NCBI RefSeq assembly: GCF_000243695.2
Contig: NZ_AHMN02000007.1
Coordinates: 124,001-188,000, forward strand
Direction of reading: 5' to 3'
Origin: Leptospira kirschneri serovar Cynopteri str. 3522 CT
GTDB lineage: Bacteria > Spirochaetota > Leptospiria > Leptospirales > Leptospiraceae
Length of the DNA: 64,000 bases
Part shown: in pieces, positions 33,851-49,809 of the stretch
Numbering within the stretch: the stretch's first letter is position 1
Layout of the letters: each line of letters begins with the position of its first letter
Made by a program: the position numbers and the translations under genes
The notes under the pieces: generated by a model
What the model was told of the DNA's origin: nothing
Databases searched by the model: none
What the model saw: the letters and a program-made list of their open reading frames with translations, nothing else

Positions 33851-34181
33851 AAATTAGAAAGATTTCTATAAAATTTCAAAACAATATTTTCATGAAGAAT
33901 TATTTCTTAAACACAACCTTTTGACTACAATTGATCGTGTCTAAACTCTACTTTAATAGGCTTCTTTAAAATCAAATTTCTACATGAAATCTCCGTTTTA
34001 CGACCTTCATCTATCAAAATTCATTTTACAGAGATCCCTAGATTGATTGCGAAATAGTGATCGGTTAGATACACAAAATTGTTCAACTCCAGTAAAAGAC
34101 ACATTCGGTTTAAAAAATTTCTTGCGGAGAGAGTTTGAAAATTCATACTTCATTTTTGGCTTCGGCCCAACGGAGATAAAG
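33851..34181. other. Spacer after the pseudogene
   Basis: No gene or recognised repeat is seen. An open frame from 34047 joins that of the next gene but lacks a ribosome binding site. Confidence 0.3.
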
Positions 34182-34640
34182 ATGAATTTAAAAACGTTTT
34201 CCTGGATCGGTTTTCTGTTATTGACCCTACCAATTTTGTCGGTTCCAACTCCCCCTACATTGGAAACCCAAATTAAAAATTCAGACTACATTGCGTTGAC
34301 CAGAATTACAAACGTTCGAGAAACAAAAATTTCAGAAACCTCAATTTCAGTCACGGCCACAGTAGAAATTTTAAAACCCTGGAAAGGCGCCGAAAAACTT
34401 CCTTCTAAGTTTGAAATCGGTTTTATGATTTTTCCCGAACTTCTAGGTAAATGGCTCAAGGCCTCTCCTCCCGAAGGAGATTATATTTTATTTTTAAACC
34501 AAAAAAAAGTCAAGGATAGCAAAGGTAACGAATCTTCGTTGATCGTTCTCTACGAGCCGCATCCTTTTGCGTTTAAAGAATATTCCAGAGTGATGGAAAA
34601 TGAAATCGTAGAAATCGTCCGATCTCAAAAAGGGAATTAA
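34182..34640 (+). CDS. Exported protein of unknown function, in operon with a papain-like protease
   Basis: 152 residues from the chosen start. Signal peptide NLKTFSWIGFLLLTLPILSV with cleavage near residue 22. The mature domain is about 125 residues of alternating beta and charged segments (NSDYIALTRITNVRETK, SVTATVEILKPWKGAEKLPS, PPEGDYILFLNQKK). That pattern recalls periplasmic beta-sandwich proteins, but I cannot name it. GGAG six bases before the ATG at 34182 decides the start; an upstream in-frame ATG (34047) has none. The protease gene follows after 12 bp, so they are probably one transcript and may work together (for example as inhibitor or chaperone; inference). Confidence 0.75.
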   Translation: MNLKTFSWIGFLLLTLPILSVPTPPTLETQIKNSDYIALTRITNVRETKISETSISVTATVEILKPWKGAEKLPSKFEIGFMIFPELLGKWLKASPPEGDYILFLNQKKVKDSKGNESSLIVLYEPHPFAFKEYSRVMENEIVEIVRSQKGN

Positions 34641-34645
34641 GAGGA

Positions 34646-37040
<2,395 letters not shown>

Positions 37041-37049
37041 TTGAAATCA

Positions 37050-37112
37050 TTGTCCCAAACTTTTAAAAGATCGGAATTCTATCGTTTTAAAGATCGATTC
37101 GGTTTGGGACAA
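37050..37112. repeat. Family H short inverted-repeat element (63 bp)
   Basis: TTGTCCCAAAC and GTTTGGGACAA pair perfectly over 11 bp, nine bases after the protease stop codon. It may also act as a terminator for that gene. Confidence 0.55.
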
Positions 37113-37127
37113 GTTCTTAGTTTTAAA

Positions 37128-37190
37128 GATCTCTATAAAATCGTTTTTTTCATTTTGTAGTTGCCACAAAACAGTGATTTTACGCAAAAA
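37128..37190 (+). repeat. Family A remnant
   Basis: GATCTCTATAAAATCG, then CACAAAACAGTGATTTTACG, match parts of family A only. Confidence 0.3.
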
Positions 37191-37289
37191 TTTATTTGAA
37201 CGATTGTCGCCTTGCGCTTCATAAGGTTCTCTTTAATTTATCAAAAAGTTAGAATATATTGATTTTCTAAATTAATATTTTACACAAAG

Positions 37290-37372
37290 CCTGTTTCTTA
37301 AAATTTTGTTTTACCGTGAAAATTAAATGTGGGAACTATTACAAAACTTCGAAATTTGAGAACTACCACATT

Positions 37373-37376
<4 letters not shown>
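37290..37376 (+). repeat. Family C element, truncated
   Basis: CTGTTTCTTAAAATTTTGTT, TTACCGTGAAAA, GTGGGAACTATTACAAAAC and GAGAACTACCACATTTTATG match the middle of the 26257 and 45675 copies. Both ends are missing. It runs into the stop codon of the EAL protein gene. Confidence 0.5.
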
Positions 37377-38731
<1,355 letters not shown>

Positions 38732-38834
38732 TTTAGCCTTTGTGATTCAAAAAATCTTTTCGGATTTTCATTTGAACCAGAACGTTTAAACAAGTTCAAA
38801 TAAAAGATCCGATAAAGGATTTTCTTTGTAAAGC

Positions 38835-40240
38835 CTAAAAGGAATATTTCCCAGATTCTAAAATTTTAGTTTTTAAATCTGATATTCTTCGAGGTACTGT
38901 TTCGTTATTTTGAATTACAACCTCTCCCACTATGGAAATTTTTTGATCGAATAAAATTTCTCCTTGAATGATAAGAGAAGAACAAAGTTCTAAAGAAGGA
39001 ATTTCTGGAAAAAGTCGATTAAAGTCTCCAATCTTTTTATAATATCTTTCATCCAGATGAATCAGTATTTCACCTAACCCGGATTTTTTCCTTTTGTCGG
39101 ACATGGTAATAGAATAGTTTTCTAAAAGGTGATACGCATCCGATCTACGAGCAAGGTAATCCTCGCATTTTTTTACAGGGGCAAATCTATCTCTAGGAAT
39201 GACAATCCCTTTAACCTTTTCAAAATTTCGGATCGCAGAACCCATCGCAGTTTCGAGTTGTAGAACTTCTTGTCCTTCAATCGTTTTTGGATTTACGATC
39301 AGAGAAAGTTCAAAACTTCCACGAAGAATTCTTTCTCGAAGGGCAAGCAAATCGATCCAAAGATTGTTTGTTGAAAAAGTTCTGAACTTACCTAAACCTT
39401 CAAATTCGTGCATGTATTCCGGTGGAACCTGAGCCGTTTCGAGGAGTTGATAATTCTCCGCTCTTCCAGCAACCATTCTTTTGTAAATCGCTCCACCTTT
39501 TTTATCTGCAAGAGTTTTAGGAGTCATCTCCATACAAAATTCCAATTTTTCTTTCAATATATAAGAAAGAATTCCTGGATGTACCGTAGCTCCTAAATTG
39601 TCTCCGTTGGATACAAAAGCAATTTTGTATCCGTTTTGAATGAGAGTGTCTAAAAGCCCAGTTTCCAAAAGAGAAATCCATATATCCCCGTGACCGGGAG
39701 GGCACCACTCTTCATCCGGATTTTTGCAACTAATAGGTGTTAGGTCCTTTTTCAAAAGACGAGGCACTTTATGTTGTAAAAAGGAAGTGGGAAATTTTTG
39801 ACGGAATCCGATCCGATTCAACTCCTCTTGACTTTCCTTTTGTGTGCTAAAACTATCCATTAGAATCAAAGGAACGGATACGTTATACTTTCTTTCAATG
39901 ACCTCGGATTGTTTTGCGACGATCTCTAAAAAGGACATTCCATTTTTGAGTTCGATTAAAGATTTAGGACCGGAAAGTCCCATCGAAGTTCCAAGTCCGC
40001 CGTTGAGTTTGATAACCACTAAGTTTTTAAGAATCGAAGGATCTGGAACATTCTCACTTTCAATTTGTTCCAAAGTGATCTCGTCCGTTTTAGGATCTAA
40101 ATCACCTACTTCTTCCCAACGAACCATTCCAGTTTCTCCGTTTCGAACCAGATCGGTTTTTTTCAAAAAGTCCTGGATAAAAGCAGAAGATAAACCTTCG
40201 GAAGTCATTTTATTTCGGATGAGTTCATCCGATTTCGATT

Positions 40241-40253
<13 letters not shown>
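38835..40253 (-). CDS. UTP--glucose-1-phosphate uridylyltransferase (UDPGP family)
   Basis: 472 residues, the eukaryote-type UDPGP family rather than bacterial GalU. Nucleotide-binding loop KLNGGLGTSMGLSGPKSLIE (~82-101), LMDSFSTQKES, WCPPGHGDIWISL (uridine-binding), FVSNGDNLGA (sugar-phosphate/metal site) and KKGGAIYKRM are all present. The C-terminal left-handed beta-helix region is short. It makes UDP-glucose from UTP and glucose-1-phosphate for envelope and LPS sugars. The N-terminus overlaps the end of the upstream exported-protein gene by 13 bp, so the two form an operon. Confidence 0.93.
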
Positions 40254-40667
<414 letters not shown>

Positions 40668-40678
40668 GTCTTTTCACC

Positions 40679-41626
<948 letters not shown>

Positions 41627-42107
41627 CTGTAATTTTTAGAAAAATTTTTCCACGAACGTATATTCAATAACTTCATAAGAATTTTTTCATGTAATTCTCA
41701 TTTTAAATGAATATTAAGTCTCGGAAGTAACTTTCGAATCCAGTAAAAACTCTTACCAGGTTTAAAATCCGTTCAAAAGTTAAAATTTCAGAATATAAGA
41801 AATTCATACTTTTTCTAATTTTTACGTCGAATTCAAATTTCCTTCTTACAGATTACAATTCACGAAGTGCGCGTTACTCACCTAGTTGCAAAAGTAGTTT
41901 ATGTAAATTATCTAATTTTTTTAAAAAAGTGAATTTAAGAGACGACAAACACGCGTTATTTGATGTTTAAAACGTTATAAAATAGAACTTAATATGGACT
42001 TTTGAAAATTAAAATTCATTTTTATGGAAAAAGTATCGCCAATATTACCTATATTGTCTAGATATTGCCAAAAGTAACAATAGTTTAGAGTTCATTCTAC
42101 AAAACAA
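41627..42107. other. Spacer upstream of the alpha/beta hydrolase gene
   Basis: About 480 bp of AT-rich sequence with no recognised repeat. It presumably contains the promoter of the next gene, but no clear -35/-10 pair stands out. Confidence 0.3.
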
Positions 42108-42125
42108 CATCCAGGAGAATTATCA

Positions 42126-43244
42126 ATGAAGAATGAATCGAGTTTTAAAATTCGAAGCCTTTGGGGAATACTTCCCGTATTGTTTGCTCTTGTAGTAACA
42201 CAATCGACCTTCGCTATAAGTTATGAGAAAAAGATTTTGACGTATAATGTTGTCGGTCGAAACGCCAGCAACATGACAACGAACTACAAATTAAATGTAG
42301 TTCAATATCGTAACACATCCTTCATACAAACTTTAGGTGCTAAGAACGTATTGTGTGTTCATGGTTTTGGAGATACGAGTACAATCTTTGAACCGCTTGC
42401 AAAACAGCTCATTCTAAAAGGAAAAGCGAATAACGTTTATATTTTGGATCTTCCAGGACATGGTGGTAGCACAATGACAAAGGGCACGGCTGCATATCCT
42501 TCAAATGTAAGCGAGCTATCGGTCCAAAATTACGAAGAAGCAACTCGTGCCTTGTTGGATACCATGCCGTCCACAATGATTTGGCCGGATCTACCGACCA
42601 CGATCGTAGGGCATAGTATAGGTGGACTAGTGGTACAACTTCTACAGAATAAATTAAAAAGTCAAAATTCTAGTTTGTTCAAAAGTTATAATATTACTAG
42701 CACCATATTGATCGCGAGCGATATTCCATATCCTCTTCCTTGGTCTGGAAGCGACGTAACAATGGATGATCCAAATTATAACCAGTCGGCAAAAGCCCTC
42801 GTATGGAATTTTAAAGTGGAAAGAATCTTATCCTACTTCCCTCTTGTGACTGGTTTATTTGTACAAAGTCCGGATGATTTTTTTATCAATAGTAAATATT
42901 CTGTAAATGGAATACCTGTAACCGGAGCTCCTACACCCGCTCAAGTTGAAGTTATGAATGTATTAGAGCCTTATCATGCAGCCGCAAACATCGTAGGTTT
43001 AGATCCTAGCGGGCAAACACAAAACGCAGTTCCGCGTATACCTATTACGAGGGGAATTTGGAGCGGAGAAAATTTAAAAGTTGTTTGGTTGGATAAGGAC
43101 GTATTTTTCACTAAACAAGAAACTCAAAATCTGGCAAATTATCTAGACCCAGGTATAATAGGAGTGATGGTGACAATTTCCGATCCAGAAGCGGTCCATG
43201 GTGCTCCGTTTTCGAAACCCAGTTTATTAGTTCCATTATTCTAA
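42126..43244 (+). CDS. Secreted alpha/beta hydrolase (lipase/esterase-like)
   Basis: 372 residues with a long signal peptide (~1-35, ending STFAIS). Hydrolase hallmarks: LCVHGFGDTST (oxyanion region), YILDLPGHGGST, nucleophile Ser164 in VGHSIGGLVV and a C-terminal His in AVHGAPF. The substrate is unknown; lipase, esterase or haloperoxidase-like activity are all possible. AGGAG lies 7 bases before the ATG. A family D element starts only 2 bp after the stop codon. Confidence 0.88.
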   Translation: MKNESSFKIRSLWGILPVLFALVVTQSTFAISYEKKILTYNVVGRNASNMTTNYKLNVVQYRNTSFIQTLGAKNVLCVHGFGDTSTIFEPLAKQLILKGKANNVYILDLPGHGGSTMTKGTAAYPSNVSELSVQNYEEATRALLDTMPSTMIWPDLPTTIVGHSIGGLVVQLLQNKLKSQNSSLFKSYNITSTILIASDIPYPLPWSGSDVTMDDPNYNQSAKALVWNFKVERILSYFPLVTGLFVQSPDDFFINSKYSVNGIPVTGAPTPAQVEVMNVLEPYHAAANIVGLDPSGQTQNAVPRIPITRGIWSGENLKVVWLDKDVFFTKQETQNLANYLDPGIIGVMVTISDPEAVHGAPFSKPSLLVPLF

Positions 43245-43245
43245 A

Positions 43246-43411
43246 TAACGTGAGTTCGGTATAATCGATTCGGGGAACTTCAGCGTCTCGCTTATAGAGG
43301 TGCTCGAAGTAGGTCAGCATCTCACTCCCTGAATGTCGATCCTTAGAGAGACATTTAGGGAGTTTTCTGAGTCGTTCGACAGATCGTGTTCTATAATCAA
43401 TTGAAACTAAT
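43246..43411 (+). repeat. Family D element, partial, directly after the hydrolase gene
   Basis: Starts TAACGTGAGTTCGGTATAAT two bases after the hydrolase stop. It includes a palindromic stretch (CTCACTCCCTGAATGTCGAT...) and the D block GATCGTGTTCTATAATCAA, but lacks a right end. Confidence 0.55.
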
Positions 43412-43915
43412 TAACGTGAGTTCGATATAACACGAAAGATCGATGAATGAACTCAGCGTCTCACTCCCCATCATAACCTTACCCACAAGTATTTAGATTT
43501 CAATATTAAATCTGTGGGAATTACGACAAATCCTCTGTAAAACTGAGTTCCCACCCTTATTTTTGGGTGGGGGCGGAGGTGGAGAAATTCGGAAGACTTT
43601 TCTCTATCAGAAAAACATGCTTTTTGCAAGTAAAAAGACTCATTCTTGTCGGAACACTTGAAAAATGTGCGTTTTTGAGCCTTATGATTCTAAAATCCTA
43701 TTCAACTTGTGGGTAAGGTTATGACTTCCTATGAGGCGCGTGAAACTCAGCACAACGCTTTCCCATGGGGCGCGTTGTAGGTCAAGTCATTGGTATTTTA
43801 TGAAAATTGAATCTGATTTTGTAGTTTCACAATAACTTGACCGAAGCTAAAGAGCCTGGTCCGGCCGCCTGTGGCAAGCCGGATTCGTCGGACTTTCTTA
43901 GGCCAAATTCACGCT
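43412..43915 (+). repeat. Family D composite repeat element (inverted partner of 7595-8232)
   Basis: TAACGTGAGTTCGATATAA at the left, GGCCAAATTCACGCT at the right, with a D tail (GCAAGCCGGATTCG). The core 43471-43733 matches 7650-8087 in reverse complement with long exact stretches, and lacks the three palindrome blocks present there. One REP-like palindrome is at about 43743-43780 (AACTCAGCACAACGCTTTCC and on). Confidence 0.75.
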
Positions 43916-43991
43916 CAATAATCAATTTAGATAATTAAAATATTTGATTATTCTTATGTTATTCATCAGCATAATCAAATTAAACAAAGAA

Positions 43992-44030
43992 GAAACCCTA
44001 TAAAACCCGAAATTCATTTTATAAGGTTTC
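43992..44030 (-). terminator. Rho-independent terminator of the BASS transporter gene
   Basis: Minus-strand GAAACCTTATAAAA and TTTTATAGGGTTTC pair over 13 of 14 positions around an 11-base loop, followed by TTCTTTG. The stem includes the stop codon. Confidence 0.75.
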
Positions 44031-44963
44031 TTTTTCCAATTTTCTCCAAAAAGCCGCAAGTAAACTCCCGATCAGCGAATGTACAAGACTAGAAATTGCC
44101 GCAGGGATTGCCACCAGAGGGTCAGAAAAATTATTTTTAGAAAGAACAACCCCTAAACCAGAATTTTGCATACCTACTTCGATCGAAATTGTTCTAGAAA
44201 TTTTCTGTTTTCGGATAAACAACCAAGATATAATATAACCGGAAAAGAAACCGGATATATGCAAACTTAAAACTGCAAAAATTAATATTCCAGCCGACTG
44301 CAGAATCTTTTCTTTTCCAGCTCCTAAAATAGAAGAAACGATCATAGTAATTAAGAATACCGCTACCAATGGTGAAACGGTTTGAATCTTTTTAGAAACT
44401 TCTGGAAAATAAACGTTCAACAATATTCCCAAAACTACAGGAAGAATCACTATCTGAAACGTATCCAGAAATAATCCACTTGGTGATACATCGATTCCTT
44501 GGCCTATTAAAAAAAGAGTAAGTAACGGAGTCATAAACACGGAAAGAATCGTAGAAGATGCGGTCATAGAAACCGAAAGTGCCAAATCTCCCTTTGCAAG
44601 ATATGTAATCACGTTAGACGCAACACCTCCGGGGCAACAAGAAACCACTACAAGTCCAGTTGCAAGAGGCATCGGAAGATCAAGTAGGACTCCGATCCCC
44701 CAACCTGAAACAGGCATCACCGTATATTGTAATACTACTCCTATAAAAACGGGAATTGGGGTTTTAAATATATTTCGAAAGTCCTTCGGTAAAAGTGTGA
44801 TTCCCATACCTAACATCGTAAAACCGAGGCCGTATGTAATTGCCGGCCCGGTAAACCAAGTAAACCATTCCGGAAAGAAAAAAGAAAGAATAGATCCGAT
44901 CGACACCCAAGCCGGAAATAAAAGTGTGCCGACTTCTCCGATTTTTTGTAGTTTGGTTTCCAC
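44019..44963 (-). CDS. Bile acid:sodium symporter family (BASS) transporter
   Basis: 314 residues with about nine to ten hydrophobic helices, the family's usual length. Signatures: GLGFTMLGMGITLLPKDF, the crossover-helix motif VVSCCPGGVASNVITYLAKGDLALSVSMT and EVGMQNSGLGVVL near the C-terminus, which carries sodium-site residues. In bacteria these carry organic anions such as pantoate or 2-keto acids; the substrate cannot be read here. A strong terminator overlaps the stop codon. Confidence 0.92.
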   Translation of the reverse strand: METKLQKIGEVGTLLFPAWVSIGSILSFFFPEWFTWFTGPAITYGLGFTMLGMGITLLPKDFRNIFKTPIPVFIGVVLQYTVMPVSGWGIGVLLDLPMPLATGLVVVSCCPGGVASNVITYLAKGDLALSVSMTASSTILSVFMTPLLTLFLIGQGIDVSPSGLFLDTFQIVILPVVLGILLNVYFPEVSKKIQTVSPLVAVFLITMIVSSILGAGKEKILQSAGILIFAVLSLHISGFFSGYIISWLFIRKQKISRTISIEVGMQNSGLGVVLSKNNFSDPLVAIPAAISSLVHSLIGSLLAAFWRKLEKETL

Positions 44964-45212
44964 TAAAATTTAAATATTACCTTTTTTTAAAATACTAAAT
45001 CTAACGTGAGTTCAGTGTAAATTTTTATCAGCTTTTATGAGTTCCCACATTTAGATTTTTTGGATAAGTTTTTGAGATGCCCCCGAATTTCTATACATCA
45101 AAGAGGATTTCAAACATTCCAACTGGTTCTAATTTCGGAGTCTAGGTCATTTTGATGAAAGTTCCTCAAACAAAAATTTGAAATTTAATAGGAAAAAAAA
45201 ATATTCACAATA

Positions 45213-45310
45213 GAGTTGTTGAAAAATTAATTCTTAATCTGTTTGTATTGGATTGAATGGACAATTGAAGCAATTTTACGAATCTTCACTATGGAATTTT
45301 TCAACAACTC
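45213..45310 (-). repeat. Family B MITE-like element (98 bp), reverse orientation
   Basis: GAGTTGTTGAAAAATT at the left, AATTTTTCAACAACTC at the right, TA outside both ends. The interior is the complement of the other copies (GGACAATTGAAGCAATTTT). Confidence 0.8.
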
Positions 45311-45674
45311 TAATCTAAAAATTTTCATAGTCTATCCTAAAACTCTAGAATGAATCATTTTAGATCTTCAATCCAATATGGTATTTCGATTTTATGTTTT
45401 GTAAAAATCTACGATTCAAACGTTGAAAATAATTCCCAAAATGAACAGTCGATTTTACAAAAGTACGGGAACTCTCACAAAATTACGTCCATCCAAAATT
45501 GTTGGCTTTTGAAGGAGATCCTACATTCTAAGCTTTGAAATAAAAATCTACCATAGTACAATTTTATAGAGGTTTTCTAAAGTTAAAAATAGTATAAACT
45601 CCTACAATTTCAGTATCTATCTGTAATTTGTAATAGTTCCCACAAATTAAAAATCTTAAAACAGATTCTTAAAA

Positions 45675-45840
45675 TAACGTGAGTTCGGTATAAGGAATCT
45701 GTTCCCTAAAATTTTGTTTTACCGCGAAAAAATGCATGTGGAAACTATTACAAAACCTTGAAATTACCGTAAACACTAAGTTGTAGGAACTACCACCTTT
45801 AGAAAATTCTTTCTCATTTCTAACGCCAAACTTCACGTAA
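45675..45840 (+). repeat. Family C inverted-repeat element
   Basis: TAACGTGAGTTCGGTATAAG at the left, TAACGCCAAACTTCACGTAA at the right, with an interior very similar to 26257-26422. Confidence 0.75.
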
Positions 45841-45962
45841 ACGTAAATTCGATATAAAAAAATCTTAGCAAATCAAAAAACTCAATGTTACTTCTTGAAA
45901 CGCAACATAATCGTTTTCGCATTGGGTTATATCAAATTTAGGTTGAATAAAAAATTTCCAAC

Positions 45963-47114
<1,152 letters not shown>

Positions 47115-47124
47115 TCCTTACCGT

Positions 47125-47961
47125 TTACCTTTTTTTCTTAGACTTTGCAGACGTTTTCTTTTTAGGAGCGGTTTTTTTTACTACCTTCTTCTTTACGGGC
47201 TTTTTAGATTTTGCCGCCGCTTTTTTGACAGTTGCCTTTTTCTTAGGAATAGCTTTCTTCGCTACCGGTTTACTCTCTGTTTTTTTAGGAACTGCTTTCT
47301 TTGCAGTTGCAGTTTTTTTCGGTGGAGTTTTAGCAGATGTAGAAGTTGTAGTAGCAATACTCGGTTTTTTAGACGGAGAAGTTGTTTTTACAGGCTTAGA
47401 TTCTGCCTTGACTACTTCTTCCGCTTGTTCATCCCAGAAAAAAGTTCCTTGTCCAGAACCGGATTGAGATTGATCCAGACCGTTTAACTCAGTTTCCAGA
47501 AGAGACTGATAATTTTGATTATAATCTTTTAATTTTGTAAAAAGAGATTTAATATTCACATCTTCAAACTTGTTTGCAAGTTTTTCGTAAAAAGAAACCG
47601 CGTTCTCCGCTTCTCGAATCGCCAATTCAAGCGCTTCGTGCGCGTCCTTAGTTCCCGGACCGGAAATGGTTCTCTCCACTTTGTTCATCAGCTTTTGAAG
47701 AGTAGAATCGTGAAATTTATGAATCGCAGCGAGTTGTTTTAGATTTGGAAGTTCCGATCCTTCTGCTTGTTCATACAATTCCGTAATGAATTTAATATGA
47801 TCGTCCACTTCTTCCGCAAGTCTTTCGAAAAGTTCCTTCGTATCTCCAGGAGGAAGTTTTTCATACGTACTCATATAAAATTCGAAATAATCCTTTTCGT
47901 GTTGGATCGCTGCGGCAACCGCTTCTAAAAAAGTCGTTTCTTTCAAAGGTTTAATATTCAT
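47125..47961 (-). CDS. Ferritin-like helical protein with histone-H1-like lysine/alanine-rich tail
   Basis: 278 residues. Residues ~10-155 form a four-helix bundle of the rubrerythrin/ferritin-like type: TFLEAVAAAIQHEKDYFEFY, LFERLAEEVDDHIKFITELY, ALELAIREAENAVSFYEKLA, LKDYNQNYQSLLETEL. The first half keeps plausible di-iron ligands (E22, E51, H55); the second half lacks the matching His, so iron oxidation is uncertain. Residues ~185-278 are a 94-residue tail with about 35 Lys plus Ala, Thr, Pro and Ser (KKAVPKK, KKAIPKKK, KKAAAKSKKPVKKK), like bacterial H1-type proteins that bind DNA. GGGAGG nine bases before the ATG suggests strong translation. Inferred: a DNA-associated, Dps-like protective or nucleoid protein. 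It is followed at 10 bp by the aminotransferase gene. Confidence 0.8.
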   Translation of the reverse strand: MNIKPLKETTFLEAVAAAIQHEKDYFEFYMSTYEKLPPGDTKELFERLAEEVDDHIKFITELYEQAEGSELPNLKQLAAIHKFHDSTLQKLMNKVERTISGPGTKDAHEALELAIREAENAVSFYEKLANKFEDVNIKSLFTKLKDYNQNYQSLLETELNGLDQSQSGSGQGTFFWDEQAEEVVKAESKPVKTTSPSKKPSIATTTSTSAKTPPKKTATAKKAVPKKTESKPVAKKAIPKKKATVKKAAAKSKKPVKKKVVKKTAPKKKTSAKSKKKR

Positions 47962-48023
47962 GATAAGATTCCTCCCAATTTCATTGCAATCTTAGTTAGG
48001 TTACAGACCGAATCAATAATTAT

Positions 48024-48650
48024 TTAATTTTCTTCCACAGATTCATAAATGAGAAATTGAGCGGCGTAGTAAGTCGACATGATCCAAACTCCAATCCAAG
48101 GAATCGGAACCGTAGTAAACTTTCTAGTAGCGATAAGACTATCCGATAAAATAAAAAGTAAAGAACCCGCCCAGGATTTCCAAAGTTCAGATTTAGAACA
48201 TTCTCTGGAAACCGATCTCCAACCCATCACACAAATTGCAATCATATACACTCCAACAGGAACATACAAAGAAGTTCCAATTCCAGGAAGAATCCAAATG
48301 TAAAATGAAATCCCGAATACGAAATAAGGAATAGCTCGAACTATATGAACCGGATTTCCGACCGAAAAACCTACCGAATATAATATCTGAGCGACTAAAA
48401 AAGAGCCAAGTCCAAAAACGAAATAATTTCCAGGAACACCTAAAAACGAGTCTCCAAATAAAGAAAAGATCAGGCCTGCAAAAATAAATTTTCCACCTCT
48501 TCCTTTCCAATTCCCTTCTAAAAAAGAGAAAAAAATCAAAACTAAAATCGGTGCGATTTTACTTCCTATTTTCAGAGTAACGTTATCCGGTATGAAATAC
48601 AAAACGAGCAAATGAACAACGGACACAATACAAAATAAGATTAAAATCAT
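48024..48650 (-). CDS. YhhN-family membrane protein (lysoplasmalogenase-like)
   Basis: 208 residues, seven or eight hydrophobic helices. The two conserved acidic motifs of YhhN/TMEM86 proteins are present: FSLFGDSFLG and FILSDSLIA. Known members hydrolyse the vinyl-ether bond of lysoplasmalogens; bacterial function is less clear. AAGG six bases before the ATG supports the start. It is divergent from the TerC gene (87 bp between the start codons). Confidence 0.85.
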   Translation of the reverse strand: MILILFCIVSVVHLLVLYFIPDNVTLKIGSKIAPILVLIFFSFLEGNWKGRGGKFIFAGLIFSLFGDSFLGVPGNYFVFGLGSFLVAQILYSVGFSVGNPVHIVRAIPYFVFGISFYIWILPGIGTSLYVPVGVYMIAICVMGWRSVSRECSKSELWKSWAGSLLFILSDSLIATRKFTTVPIPWIGVWIMSTYYAAQFLIYESVEEN

Positions 48651-48737
48651 GGGAACCTTCTTATGGGAATTGCGATTGTAATTTTGTAAAGAACGGGAAC
48701 TTTTGTCATCAAGAATCGGGAAAACAATCGAGGGATT

Positions 48738-49718
48738 ATGGGTTTTGGAGAATGGATCTTAATCGTCATATTTACGTTAGCTTTAGGTTTTCTCATCTAT
48801 TTAGATCTATTTGTTCTCAATAAAAGAGCCCATAAAATTCCTCTCAGAAATTCAGTCTACTGGTCTTTGTTTTGGTTCAGTCTTGCAATTTCATTCAGTG
48901 TTCTGATCTATTTTATGGATCAAACTACAGAAGACCCAATTCGGGGTAAAACTAAGGCGCTTGAGTTTATCGCCGGTTATCTTTTAGAATATTCTCTTTC
49001 CGTGGATAACCTTTTTGTTTTTATCATAATCTTTCAGAAGTTTAGAGTAACAACTCAATACCAGCCTTTGATTTTGAAATGGGGAATCATAGGCGCTTTG
49101 ATCTTTAGAGCGATTATGATTTTTATAGGCGCGGAGCTAATCTCTCAGTTCCACTGGATTTTATATTTGTTCGGAATTCTTCTTTTATATACGGCCGTAA
49201 AAATGTTCGCACACCAAGAAGAGGAAGATTTCAATCCTGAGTCTTCTTTCGTAATTAAGTTCGCGAAAAAAATCCTTCCTCTCAGTCAGGTGTATCATCC
49301 CGAAAAATTTGTAGTTTTAGAACACGGAAAATATCTTTTTACTTCCACTTTTGTAACTCTGTTAGTCGTGGAGTTTAGTGATATTCTATTTGCGCTTGAT
49401 TCTATTCCCGCAATTTTTTCAATCACTACGGACGCGTTTATCGTTTATACATCAAATATATTTGCAATTTTAGGACTTCGTTCTTTATTCTTCATGCTTT
49501 CGGGTGTGATGGAACTGTTTATTTTTCTTAAAAAGGGAGTTTCGATTCTTCTTGCCTTTGTAGGAATCAAATTGCTTCTTCCACTTGTTTCTCCCTATAT
49601 TTTTGGATACGAAATCCACATTCCAATTTTGATTTCTTTAGGAGTCATCTTGGGAACTCTTACGCTTTCGATTCTTGCTTCGATTCCTCATTACCTCAAA
49701 ATTAAAAAGGAGAATTAA
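48738..49718 (+). CDS. TerC-family integral membrane protein
   Basis: 326 residues and about nine helices. TerC/Alx signatures: LEFIAGYLLEYSLSVDNLFVFIIIF and LLVVEFSDILFALDSIPAIFSIT, each with the conserved Asp residues in the membrane. Long TerC members of this kind are associated with tellurite resistance, pH response and manganese export. No ter operon is adjacent, so metal or envelope homeostasis is the likely setting (inference). GAGGG precedes the ATG by five bases. Confidence 0.9.
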   Translation: MGFGEWILIVIFTLALGFLIYLDLFVLNKRAHKIPLRNSVYWSLFWFSLAISFSVLIYFMDQTTEDPIRGKTKALEFIAGYLLEYSLSVDNLFVFIIIFQKFRVTTQYQPLILKWGIIGALIFRAIMIFIGAELISQFHWILYLFGILLLYTAVKMFAHQEEEDFNPESSFVIKFAKKILPLSQVYHPEKFVVLEHGKYLFTSTFVTLLVVEFSDILFALDSIPAIFSITTDAFIVYTSNIFAILGLRSLFFMLSGVMELFIFLKKGVSILLAFVGIKLLLPLVSPYIFGYEIHIPILISLGVILGTLTLSILASIPHYLKIKKEN

Positions 49719-49754
49719 AAACGGGTTTTTGACTTTACACCAAAGTATTACAAA

Positions 49755-49771
49755 GTTCCCTAGAAGGGAAC
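49755..49771. promoter_or_regulatory. Small hairpin in the mutA leader
   Basis: GTTCCC-TAGAA-GGGAAC, 6-bp arms, between the TerC stop and mutA, 38 bp before the mutA ATG. It may be a weak terminator for TerC. No cobalamin riboswitch is present; the leader is under 100 bases. Confidence 0.35.
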
Positions 49772-49809
49772 CTCAACCAAATCCTCTCAAAAATTAGAGA
49801 ACAATAAAC

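Noticed and set aside
34047..34181. N-terminal extension of the exported protein before the protease
   Set aside because: The upstream ATG has no ribosome binding site and would bury the signal peptide; the ATG at 34182 has GGAG at the right distance.
45350..45538. 62-codon open frame
   Set aside because: Lies among repeats, contains the GGAACTCTCACA-type repeat motif and has no ribosome binding site.
49719..49809. Possible cobalamin riboswitch before mutA
   Set aside because: The leader is too short and has neither a B12-box-like sequence nor the needed stems; only one 6-bp hairpin is present.
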